Assembly (NCBI RefSeq): GCF_024508665.1
Contig: NZ_JANINP010000007.1
Location: forward strand, 186,001 to 250,000
DNA: 64,000 nucleotides
DNA from: Sphingomonas sp.
GTDB taxonomy: Bacteria; Pseudomonadota; Alphaproteobacteria; Sphingomonadales; Sphingomonadaceae
Direction of reading: 5' to 3'
The notes under the pieces were generated by a model. It searched no databases. It had not been told where the DNA came from and saw only the letters and a program-made list of their open reading frames with translations. The translations under genes were made by a program, and so were the position numbers. Shown here one piece after another: positions 25,413 to 33,176 of this stretch (the stretch's first letter is position 1; the number at the start of each line of letters is the position of its first letter).

Positions 25413-26267
25413 CTAAGCCGGCGGCCTGCGCTGGCGATCGGCCTTAGGGTTGGTCGGCGCGACGCGGTCCGCCGCTTCCAGGTTGGTCACCAGCAGATCG
25501 AACGGCATGATCTCAAGCAAATCGGCCACATGGCTGCGCCGAAAAATCGCTTCGAGACCGCGGTGCCGATGGGTGGCGGCCACGATCAGGTCCGGGTGAA
25601 GTGCCGACCATTGCTCGATCAGCACCGATGCCAAATCGCCGCGCCGCACGATGGGTTTGACCGGAGTCGCTACGTCTGTACGCTTGGCGAGGGTTTCCGC
25701 GATCACCTGTTTCAACGCTTCCATCGCTGCGCCCAGGTACTCCACCGTCGACCGCTTCGGGCACGCATGCACCGCGTACACCTCGTTGGCCGATCTGATT
25801 TGCAGCGCAAGGTCGAGGACCCGCTGCGCATCCTCCTCCTCGTCGAGCAGGGCCAGGAGCCGCTTATAGGGGCCCGTCGCCTCGGCCTGCACGGCCAGCA
25901 CCGGAATAGATCCCTCTCGCGCGACCTTGACGATCAAGTCGAACGGGCGGTCGTCGATCTGGTCGGAGTCGATCGCATTGCGCATTACGATCAAATCGGC
26001 GCCGAGCATTTCGGCCTTGCTCACAATCGCTCCGGCGTGGGGCGGCATCGGTTCGCTGAACGACACCGACCCGATGCAGGGAAAGCGCCGGCCGACATCT
26101 TCGGCCAGGACCTGGGAGGACGGGGCGCTCGGGCTGCCGCGGCGATGATGATCGCGCAACCTCAGTACGTGCAAATCGGCGCAATTCGCGGCGGCGATTT
26201 CGCATCCTCGCTCGAATGCGACGTCCGGATCGAGCGCCAGGTCGCTGGCGACCACGAGCTGATGCAC
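25413..26267 (-). CDS. Universal stress protein, tandem UspA domains (second)
   Basis: The 284-aa product has two UspA-like units: VHQLVVASDLALDPDVAFERGCEIAAANCADLHVL and, after LLALLDEEEDAQRVLDLALQI, a second ending LIVAATHRHRGLEAIFRRSHVADLLEIMPFDLL. The C-terminal loop reads THRHRG rather than GHS, so ATP binding is doubtful. The GTG at 26267 is chosen because GGAG is six bases upstream. Its stop is 95 bases before the other Usp gene on the same strand. It probably belongs to the same stress regulon. Confidence 0.85.
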   Translation of the reverse strand: MHQLVVASDLALDPDVAFERGCEIAAANCADLHVLRLRDHHRRGSPSAPSSQVLAEDVGRRFPCIGSVSFSEPMPPHAGAIVSKAEMLGADLIVMRNAIDSDQIDDRPFDLIVKVAREGSIPVLAVQAEATGPYKRLLALLDEEEDAQRVLDLALQIRSANEVYAVHACPKRSTVEYLGAAMEALKQVIAETLAKRTDVATPVKPIVRRGDLASVLIEQWSALHPDLIVAATHRHRGLEAIFRRSHVADLLEIMPFDLLVTNLEAADRVAPTNPKADRQRRPPA

Positions 26268-26327
26268 GGCAATCTCCTCGCGTTCTCTTTTCGCCCGGGA
26301 GGCGTCGCGCGCCATCGGGAAGTGTAC

Positions 26328-26657
26328 TTAGAGTGTAACCCCGGCGGGGGATTGCTCGCCACAGGCTTCGCACAAGGCGTCGAAGATCGACCGGACCATA
26401 TCGTCGGCGATGCGGTAATAGCGCGTCTGCGCGTCGGCCCGCACCGCGACCGCGCCGCCGTCGCGCAACACGCCGAGATGCTGCGAGACCGCCGATTGGG
26501 CGAGGCCGGTCAGCTCGACCAGTTCGTTGACCGACGCTTCTCCCGCCGACAGACGGCAGAGCATGATCAGCCGCTCGCGATTGGCGAGCAGGCGCAGGAT
26601 CGCCGCCATACGGTCGGCATTCGCGCGCAAGTCCTCGATCGGATCGGTGTGTTTCAT
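26328..26657 (-). CDS. ArsR-family repressor, BigR/SqrR-like (persulfide sensor type)
   Basis: The 109-aa winged-helix protein has LLANRERLIMLCRLSAGEASVNELVELTGLAQSAVSQHLGVLRDGGAVAV. A Cys lies in helix alpha-2 (IMLCRL) and others near the C-terminal helix (LCEACGE). In the BigR/SqrR/YgaV branch this cysteine pair forms a polysulfide bridge with reactive sulfur species and releases DNA. The gene starts within the stop of the RND gene (ATGA at 26654-26657), so it is the last gene of an operon with a rhodanese. The SQR-like gene is divergent. All this fits a sulfide-responsive autorepressor. Confidence 0.82.
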   Translation of the reverse strand: MKHTDPIEDLRANADRMAAILRLLANRERLIMLCRLSAGEASVNELVELTGLAQSAVSQHLGVLRDGGAVAVRADAQTRYYRIADDMVRSIFDALCEACGEQSPAGVTL

Positions 26658-29600
26658 GGCGCCAAGGTGAGCGGTCGGCCGTCGTCGCGCAAGACGATGT
26701 AGATCGCCGGGATGACGAGGACGGTCAGCAGGGTCGATGAGGCCAGCCCGAACAACAGGGAGATCGCCAGGCCCTGGAAGATCGGATCGGTCAGGATCAC
26801 CGCCGCGCCGATCATCGCCGCCGCCGCGGTCAGCACGATCGGCTTGAAGCGTATCATGCCCGCTTCGAGCAACGTGTCGCGCAGCGATTTGTCCGCGCGC
26901 CGGGCATGCCGCACGAAGTCGACCAGCAGGATCGAGTTGCGCACGATGATCCCGGCAAGCGCGATGAACCCGATCATTGACGTGGCAGTGAACGGCGCGC
27001 CGAACAGCATGTGCCCGGCGACAATGCCGACCAGAGTCAGCGGGATCGGCGTCAGGATCACCAGCGGCAACCTGAAGCTACGGAATTGCCCGACCACCAG
27101 CACGTAGATGCCGAGCAATGCCACCATGAATGCCGCGCCCATGTCGCGGAACGTCACCCAGGTGATTTCCCACTCGCCGTCCCACAGCAGGGCCGGTCTG
27201 GTTTCGTCCTCCGGCTGTCCGTTGAGGCGGATTTCCGGCTTGGTCAGCCCGGCGCTTTTCCAGTCGAAATGCTTGATCGCGTCGTCGACCGCGAGCATGC
27301 CGTAGATCGGCGCTTCGTAGCGGCCGGCGAGTTCGGCGGTCACCATGTCGGCCGCCCGGCCGTCGCGCCGGAACAATTGCGTGTCGCCGGTGGTCATCGA
27401 GGCAGTGACGACTTCGCCAAGCGGGATCGGCACTGGCCCGTTTGGTCCTTGCGTGGCGGCGATCGGCGTTGCCGCCAGGGTCGACGACCAATTGCGCTGC
27501 GCCTGGTCGAGCGACACTTCGATCGGCAGCGGATCGCGCTGGTTGCCGCGCGGCGCATAGCCGACCACCTGATCGCCGAGCAGTGCGGCAATGCTGTCGA
27601 ACACCTGACGTTCCGACAGGCCGTAATAATCGAGCTTGGCGCGATCGGGGACCAGCCGGAGTTGCGGGCGCGGCGTGCCGAAGCTGTTGTCGACGTCGAC
27701 GATATAGGGAACGCCCTTGAACAGCCGCTCGACCGTCGTCGCCGTGGCCCGGCGAGTGGCTTCGTCGGGACCGTATATCTCGGCGAGCAACGTTGCGAGC
27801 ACCGGCGGTCCCGGCGGTGTCTCGACCACCTTGATCGAGCCGTCGGCGGGGAGGGCGATCGACTTCAGGCGATTGCGCAGATCGACGGCGATGGCATGGC
27901 TCGACCGGGAGCGGTCTCCCTTGGGCTGGAGCGTCACCATCAGGTCGCCCATTTCAGGTCGGTTGCGCAGGAAATAATGGCGCACGAGCCCGTTGAAATT
28001 GAACGGCGCTGAGGTGCCGACATAGGCTTCCATCGACGTGACCTCGGGCACCGCGCGGGCGACCGCCGCCGCTTGGTCGATTACCCGCGCGGTGTTCTCC
28101 AGGCTGGTGCCCTCGGGCATGTCGACGACGAGCTGGACCTCCGATTTGTTATCGAACGGCAGCAGCTTCACGGTGACCGCCTTGAAGTAAAACATCGAGC
28201 AGGCGACGAGCGTCGCTACCCCGACTGCGGCGAGGAATATGCCTGCCGACCGCCGCGTCGCGATCACGCGGGAGGCGACCCGCGCGTAAAGCGCACCGAG
28301 CTTGCCGCCATGGGCGTCGTGATGGCCCTGGCCGCCAAGCGACTTGCGCGCGAAGCGGATCATCAGCCACGGCGCGATGATCACGGCGACGAAGAACGAA
28401 AAGATCATCGCCGCGGACGCGTTGACCGGGATCGGCGCCATGTACGGCCCCATCAGCCCGGAGACGAACAGCATCGGCAGCAAGGCGGCGACGACGGTGG
28501 TCGTGGCGACGATGGTCGGGTTGCCGACCTCGGCGACCGCGTCGATCGCGGCATCGACGCGGCTGCGGCCGTCGGCCATCGCCCAGTGCCGGGCGATATT
28601 CTCGATCATCACGATCGCGTCGTCGACCAGAATGCCGATCGAGAATATCAGCGCGAACAGGCTCACCCGGTTGATCGTGAAGCCCATGATCTTGGAAGCG
28701 AACATGGTCAGCAGGATCGTCGTCGGGATGACGATCGCCGTCACCCCGGCTTCGCGCCACCCGATCGCGAACCCGATCAACAGAACGATCGAGACGGTCG
28801 CGAGGCCGAGATGGAACAGCAACTCGTTCGCTTTCTCGTTGGCGGTCTCTCCGTAATTGCGCGTCACGGCGACGGTCACGCTGTCGGGGATCAGGCTGCC
28901 GCTCAGCGAGGCGACGCGGCGCACGATGGCGTCGGAGACGGTGACGGCATTGGCGCCGGGGCGCTTGGCGATCGCCAGGCTGACGGCGGGCGCCTGCGAC
29001 CACGCGCCGTCCTGCCTCGCCCAGCGCCAGGACCGTGCCTGATCCTGGCCCGGGCTTTCGGTCACCGTCGCGACGTCGCGCAGATAGACCGGCTCCCCGC
29101 TGACCGACCGAACGGTCAGTAGCCCGACATCCGCCGCGCTCGCCAGCATCCGCCCCGCCACGACGTCTGCCACCCCACCGCGCTCCCGCACCGATCCGGC
29201 GGGGAAGGCGCGATTGGCCTGCGCCGCGGCCTCGACCACCGCACCTAGTGTGACTCGCCGCGCCGCGAGCTTGGCCGGGTCGGGGACGACGCGAATCCGC
29301 TGTTGCTGACCGCCGATGATGAAGGACAGGCCGACATCGTCGACCTTGGCGACCTCGGTCTGCAGCCGGCCGGCCAGATCGCGCAGCGACTGATCGGTCC
29401 ATTGGCCGGGCGCATTCGCCTTGGGCGTCAGGGTCAGGACGACGATAGGCACATCGTTGATCCCGCGTACCGTGACCTTGGGTGCCGGTATGCCGACGGG
29501 AATACGGTCGATATTGGCGTTGAGCCGTTCGTTGATCCGGATCGCGGCATCTTCGGGATTGGAGCCGACCAGGAAGCGCGCGGTCACCAGCACGCCGTTA

Positions 29601-29872
29601 TTCTCGGCCTGGGTGTAGACGTGCTCTACCCCGTTGACGCTCTTGACGATCGTCTCGAGCGGCTTGGCCACGAGTTCGACGGCGTCCCCCGCCGACAGGC
29701 CCGGCGCCGCGACCTGGATATCGACCATCGGCACGCTGATCTGCGGTTCTTCCTCACGCGCGATCGTCATCGTCGCGATCAGCCCGACCAGGATAGCCGT
29801 CAGCAGGAAGAGGGGGGTCAGCGGCGAATTGATCGTCGCCCGCGTGATCCTTCCGGAGATGCCCAATGCCAC
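26654..29872 (-). CDS. RND efflux transporter permease subunit
   Basis: The 1072-aa product is a complete RND pump. It begins VALGISGRITRATINSPLTPLFLLTAILVGLIATMTI, and two porter loops (about 40-330 and 560-870) separate TM blocks. The proton-relay Asp pair lies in FSIGILVDDAIVMIENIARH (TM4). An in-frame upstream extension to 30841 exists but only mirrors the adaptor gene, so the GTG at 29872, two bases after the adaptor stop, is taken as start. It partners with the lipoprotein adaptor; no outer-membrane channel gene is nearby. The association with a rhodanese and BigR-like repressor suggests export of a sulfur-linked or toxic compound (inference). Confidence 0.88.
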   Translation of the reverse strand: MALGISGRITRATINSPLTPLFLLTAILVGLIATMTIAREEEPQISVPMVDIQVAAPGLSAGDAVELVAKPLETIVKSVNGVEHVYTQAENNGVLVTARFLVGSNPEDAAIRINERLNANIDRIPVGIPAPKVTVRGINDVPIVVLTLTPKANAPGQWTDQSLRDLAGRLQTEVAKVDDVGLSFIIGGQQQRIRVVPDPAKLAARRVTLGAVVEAAAQANRAFPAGSVRERGGVADVVAGRMLASAADVGLLTVRSVSGEPVYLRDVATVTESPGQDQARSWRWARQDGAWSQAPAVSLAIAKRPGANAVTVSDAIVRRVASLSGSLIPDSVTVAVTRNYGETANEKANELLFHLGLATVSIVLLIGFAIGWREAGVTAIVIPTTILLTMFASKIMGFTINRVSLFALIFSIGILVDDAIVMIENIARHWAMADGRSRVDAAIDAVAEVGNPTIVATTTVVAALLPMLFVSGLMGPYMAPIPVNASAAMIFSFFVAVIIAPWLMIRFARKSLGGQGHHDAHGGKLGALYARVASRVIATRRSAGIFLAAVGVATLVACSMFYFKAVTVKLLPFDNKSEVQLVVDMPEGTSLENTARVIDQAAAVARAVPEVTSMEAYVGTSAPFNFNGLVRHYFLRNRPEMGDLMVTLQPKGDRSRSSHAIAVDLRNRLKSIALPADGSIKVVETPPGPPVLATLLAEIYGPDEATRRATATTVERLFKGVPYIVDVDNSFGTPRPQLRLVPDRAKLDYYGLSERQVFDSIAALLGDQVVGYAPRGNQRDPLPIEVSLDQAQRNWSSTLAATPIAATQGPNGPVPIPLGEVVTASMTTGDTQLFRRDGRAADMVTAELAGRYEAPIYGMLAVDDAIKHFDWKSAGLTKPEIRLNGQPEDETRPALLWDGEWEITWVTFRDMGAAFMVALLGIYVLVVGQFRSFRLPLVILTPIPLTLVGIVAGHMLFGAPFTATSMIGFIALAGIIVRNSILLVDFVRHARRADKSLRDTLLEAGMIRFKPIVLTAAAAMIGAAVILTDPIFQGLAISLLFGLASSTLLTVLVIPAIYIVLRDDGRPLTLAP

Positions 29873-29874
29873 CG

Positions 29875-30900
29875 TCAGCGACCCGGACCGATCAGCGTGT
29901 CGCCGGCGCCGGCGCCCGCCAGGATCTCGACCTTGCCGCCATCCGCCGGCCGCGTCTGGACTGGCACGGTCGACTGTTGCCCGTCGGCCGCGACCATCAT
30001 GACATAGTCGATTCCAAAGCGCGTCGTGACGAACCCTGCCGGCACGAGAATGGCTTGACGCTCTCCGATCCCGACATGCGCGGTGACGCGGCGTCCGATC
30101 AGCGTACCGTCGATCCCAGGCACCGCGACGTCGACACGGACCTGGCCGGCTTCGATCGCGGGATAGACCTTGGTGACCGTGCCGCGCAGGTCTTGTCCGT
30201 CGGCGACTCCGGATACCGTCACCAACGCCCCGGGGCGAACGAGTCCGCCAAGCGACTCGGGAAGATCGAGTCGAACGACGAGCGGGCCGGATGTAATGGT
30301 GGCGATCGACATGCCGGGAGTGACCGCCGATCCGGCGGGCACGTCGGCCACCAGCACTCGGCCGCTCGATGGCGCCAGGACGAGGCCCTGGCCGGCGACG
30401 GCACCCACCGCAGATTGCTGCGAGCGCGCGGCGCGAACCTGTGCGGATGCCGTGCCGACCGCGGCTTGCGATTGATCGAGGCGCGCCTTGGCGTAGACGC
30501 CGCGCCGATACAGATAGTCGACGCGTTGCAGGTCGGCCTGGGCTTGTCGCAACTGCGCTTCGGCCGCTGCTGCCTGCGCGCCATAGGCGGCCGCCTGATA
30601 GCCGAGCTGGTTGTCGACGACCCGGCCGATCGGCTGGCCTTTCGTCACCATGTCTCCCTTGCGGACGAGCAACGTCTCCAGCACGCCGGCGATCCGCGCC
30701 CGCGCGTCGGCGCGATCGGTCGTCGTGATCTCGCCGCCGACATCCTTCCAGTCCGTGGTGGCCGTCCATTGCAGCCGAAGGCGCGGCCCCTTCGCCGCCG
30801 AGCGCGTTTCGACCGGCGTCGCGCGATCCCCCCCGCCGCAAGCGGCAAGCGATGCCAGCGCCATCGCGGCGAAGGCGGTTCTGAAGGACAGAGTCGTCAC
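29875..30900 (-). CDS. RND periplasmic adaptor lipoprotein (HlyD/MFP family)
   Basis: The 341-aa product starts MTTLSFRTAFAAMALASLAACGGG, with a lipobox (LAAC, Cys21). Adaptor features follow: a lipoyl half (ARIAGVLETLLVRKGDMVTKGQPIGRV), an alpha-hairpin with coiled repeats (YGAQAAAAEAQLRQAQADLQRVDYLY), the second lipoyl half (GLVLAPSSGRVLVADVPAGSAV) and beta-barrel/membrane-proximal domains. It should link the RND pump to an outer-membrane channel. It lies between the rhodanese (12-base gap) and the pump (2-base gap). Confidence 0.88.
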   Translation of the reverse strand: MTTLSFRTAFAAMALASLAACGGGDRATPVETRSAAKGPRLRLQWTATTDWKDVGGEITTTDRADARARIAGVLETLLVRKGDMVTKGQPIGRVVDNQLGYQAAAYGAQAAAAEAQLRQAQADLQRVDYLYRRGVYAKARLDQSQAAVGTASAQVRAARSQQSAVGAVAGQGLVLAPSSGRVLVADVPAGSAVTPGMSIATITSGPLVVRLDLPESLGGLVRPGALVTVSGVADGQDLRGTVTKVYPAIEAGQVRVDVAVPGIDGTLIGRRVTAHVGIGERQAILVPAGFVTTRFGIDYVMMVAADGQQSTVPVQTRPADGGKVEILAGAGAGDTLIGPGR

Positions 30901-30912
30901 GCGTCGATCCTC

Positions 30913-31254
30913 TCAGGCTCCGGTCACGAGCGGCAGATTAGCCGCCTTCCAGGCCCCGATCCCTCCGCAAAGATGCGTATCGACCGCCACGCGTGCCGCG
31001 GCGCACTGTCCGAGCGCGGCTGCCGATCGTCGGCCGCCGGCGCAATTGAGGACCAGGACCTTGCCATTGGCGGAGGGCAGCGAATTCGGGTCGAACCGTG
31101 ACAGCGGCATGTTGACCGCGCCCGCTATATGCCCGGCCGCGAATTCGTCGGGCTCGCGCACGTCGACCACCGAGGCAGTGCCCGCGTCGAGCATCGTCTT
31201 CAACGCCCGCGGATCGATTTCGCGAATGCGCGTGCGATTACCCAAACCAAACAT
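30913..31254 (-). CDS. Single-domain rhodanese-like sulfurtransferase
   Basis: The 113-aa product has the rhodanese fold: VVDVREPDEFAAGHIAGAVNMP and the active loop LNCAGGRRSAAALGQ, with Cys in the CxxGxRS position that carries the persulfide. It begins MFGLGNRTRIREIDPRALKTML and ends with VDTHLCGGIGAWKAANLPL. It is the first gene of the adaptor/pump/repressor operon, divergent from the SQR-like gene. A role in moving sulfane sulfur made by sulfide oxidation is consistent. Confidence 0.9.
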   Translation of the reverse strand: MFGLGNRTRIREIDPRALKTMLDAGTASVVDVREPDEFAAGHIAGAVNMPLSRFDPNSLPSANGKVLVLNCAGGRRSAAALGQCAAARVAVDTHLCGGIGAWKAANLPLVTGA

Positions 31255-31337
31255 GAATCATCTCCAATCAGCAGTTGCTAATATTAGATATAACACATAT
31301 TAGATAATTGCAATATATAGAGCATGAGGAGGTCGAG
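31255..31337. promoter_or_regulatory. AT-rich divergent operator between rhodanese and SQR genes
   Basis: In an otherwise GC-rich window this stretch is conspicuously AT-rich. It contains the direct repeat ATATTAGATA at 31281-31290 and 31297-31306 and the perfect palindrome CTAATATTAG at 31278-31287. BigR-type repressors bind AT-rich sites in such control regions. The two divergent operons share it, so one repressor could govern both. Confidence 0.6.
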
Positions 31338-32618
31338 GTGGCGGTACCGAAAATCGTTGTTCTGGGAGCCGGGCTGGGCGGCACGATCGCTGCCTATGAA
31401 CTGCGTGCGAAGCTGAAAGGCCGCGCGGAGATCGTGCTGGTCGGCAATTCCGAGGATTATTGGTTCGTGCCGTCGAACCCATGGGTGGCGGTCGGCTGGC
31501 GCGAGCCCGAGGCGATCCGGGTGCATCTGCCGCCGGTGATGGAGCGCCACGGCATCGCTTTCACCGCCGCCGGCGCCACGCGCCTCGTACCCGGCGAGAA
31601 CCGGCTCGAACTCGGTGACGGATCGACGATCGCCTATGACTATCTGGTCATCGCCACCGGCCCCGACCTGGCGTTCGACGAGATCCCGGGATTTGGTCCG
31701 CAGGGACATACGCTCTCGATCTGCCAGACGCATCATGCCGCCGAGACGCATCGCCGCTTCGAGGAATTGTGCGCCGACCCGCGCCCGATCGTGGTCGGCG
31801 CGGCCCAGGGCGCCTCATGTTATGGGCCCGCCTACGAATTCGCGATGATCCTCGATACCGAGCTCAAGCGCCGCGGCGTCCGCGACCGGGTGCCGATGAC
31901 CTTTGTCACGCCCGAACCCTATATCGGCCATCTCGGGCTCGACGGGGTGGGGGACACCAAGGGCCTGCTCGAAAGCGAGATGCGCGACCGCCACATCAAG
32001 TGGATCACCAACGCCAAGGTGACCGGCGTCGACGCCGAGGTCATGCATGTCGAGGAAGTCGACGAGGACGGCAAGACCAAGCGCACCCACGACGTGCCGT
32101 TCGGCTTCGCCATGCTGTTGCCGGCCTTTCGCGGCGTCGAGGCGGTGCGCGGTATCGAGGGACTGAGCAACCCGCGCGGGTTCATCCTTGTCGACAAGCA
32201 TCAGCGCAATCAGGCCTTTCAGAACATCTTCGCGCTTGGCGTGTGCATCGCGATTCCGCCGGTCGGGCCGACGCCGCTGCCGGTCGGCGTGCCCAAGACC
32301 GGCTTCATGATCGAGAGCATGGTGACAGCGATCGTCGAAAATCTCGGCGAGATTCTCGACGGGAAGGAGCCAACCCACGAGGCGAGCTGGAATGCGATCT
32401 GCCTCGCCGATTTCGGCGATGGCGGCGTGGCGTTCATCGCCAAGCCCCAGATCCCGCCGCGCAACACCAATTGGGCGGCCGAGGGGAAGTGGGTCCACCT
32501 CGCCAAGGTCGGGTTCGAAAAATACTTCCTGCGCAAGATCCGCAAGGGCGAAAGCGAGCCCTTCTACGAAAAGCTCGCGCTGCATGTGCTCGGGGTCAAG
32601 AAACTGCGCTTCGACTGA
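31338..32618 (+). CDS. Sulfide:quinone oxidoreductase-like flavoprotein
   Basis: The 426-aa product has VPKIVVLGAGLGGTIAAYELRAK (FAD binding), a second dinucleotide region IATGPDLAFDEIPGFGPQG, and a GASCYGPAYEFAMILD segment with a redox-type Cys. Further Cys are in SICQTHHA and LGVCIAIPP, the positions where SQR/FCSD proteins carry reactive cysteines. The C-terminal amphipathic part (FEKYFLRKIRKGESEPFYEKLALHVL) matches the membrane-binding end. It would oxidise sulfide to sulfane sulfur using quinone. The GTG at 31338 has GAGGAGG upstream. DUF2892 follows within 12 bases. Confidence 0.85.
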   Translation: MAVPKIVVLGAGLGGTIAAYELRAKLKGRAEIVLVGNSEDYWFVPSNPWVAVGWREPEAIRVHLPPVMERHGIAFTAAGATRLVPGENRLELGDGSTIAYDYLVIATGPDLAFDEIPGFGPQGHTLSICQTHHAAETHRRFEELCADPRPIVVGAAQGASCYGPAYEFAMILDTELKRRGVRDRVPMTFVTPEPYIGHLGLDGVGDTKGLLESEMRDRHIKWITNAKVTGVDAEVMHVEEVDEDGKTKRTHDVPFGFAMLLPAFRGVEAVRGIEGLSNPRGFILVDKHQRNQAFQNIFALGVCIAIPPVGPTPLPVGVPKTGFMIESMVTAIVENLGEILDGKEPTHEASWNAICLADFGDGGVAFIAKPQIPPRNTNWAAEGKWVHLAKVGFEKYFLRKIRKGESEPFYEKLALHVLGVKKLRFD

Positions 32619-32629
32619 GGAGGATTGCC

Positions 32630-32833
32630 ATGAATATCGATCGTGCCGTGATGGCTTTTGCCGGCTTCGTCGTCCTGTTGGGCACCGTGCTCAGCCTGAC
32701 CGTCAACGTCTGGTGGATCGCGCTGGCGATCTTCGCCGGCGCCAACATGATCCAGGCGAGCTTCACGGGCTTCTGCCCTGCGGCGATGCTCTTCCGCGCG
32801 CTCGGATTGCGTTCGGGTCAGGCGTTCCGCTGA
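32630..32833 (+). CDS. DUF2892 membrane protein (YgaP C-terminal-like)
   Basis: The 67-aa product has two helices, RAVMAFAGFVVLLGTVLSLTV and WWIALAIFAGANMIQASFTGF, and the conserved tail FTGFCPAAMLFRALGLRSG. DUF2892 is the membrane part of YgaP-type sulfurtransferases, commonly linked to sulfide metabolism. It starts 12 bases after the SQR-like gene, with GGAGGATTGCC upstream of the ATG. Its single conserved Cys may take part in sulfur handling. Confidence 0.86.
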   Translation: MNIDRAVMAFAGFVVLLGTVLSLTVNVWWIALAIFAGANMIQASFTGFCPAAMLFRALGLRSGQAFR

Positions 32834-32887
32834 TCGCGGCTGTCCGGCGTTCCTCGACGCTCGTGGCTGCGCGAGGGGTTCTGGAAA

Positions 32888-32973
32888 TGGTGGACAGGGC
32901 TGGATTCGAACCAGCGTACGCTTGCACGGGCAGATTTACAGTCTGCTGCCTTTAACCACTCGGCCACCTGTCC
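32888..32973 (-). tRNA. tRNA-Tyr (GTA)
   Basis: The minus strand folds as a class II tRNA. The acceptor stem GGACAGG pairs with CCTGTCC, and the D arm is GCCGAGTGGTTAAAGGC. The anticodon loop CTGTAAA gives GTA, the variable arm is long, and the T arm is GCTGG-TTCGAAT-CCAGC. The CCA end is encoded. Confidence 0.95.
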
Positions 32974-33176
32974 CCAGGTCTTCGCCCTTCGCGGGAAGGA
33001 CGGTCGCTTCGAAAAGCGAGGGCGCCCCATGCCCAAGCCGCGCCGCCATGTCAACGCGGCGGCAGCAGGTTTTCGACCTGCCCGCGCACAGGCGTACGAT
33101 ATGCGTGGCACACCCTTGCGCGGGTGACGCGGCGGCAATAGCGTGCGGATATAAACCCCGGGGAGCATAATCGTTC

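Noticed and set aside
29873..30841. N-terminal extension of the RND pump making a 1395-aa fusion
   Set aside because: The extension is the other-frame shadow of the lipoprotein adaptor, is Arg/Gly-rich and breaks no known fusion pattern. The pump begins normally at the GTG at 29872.
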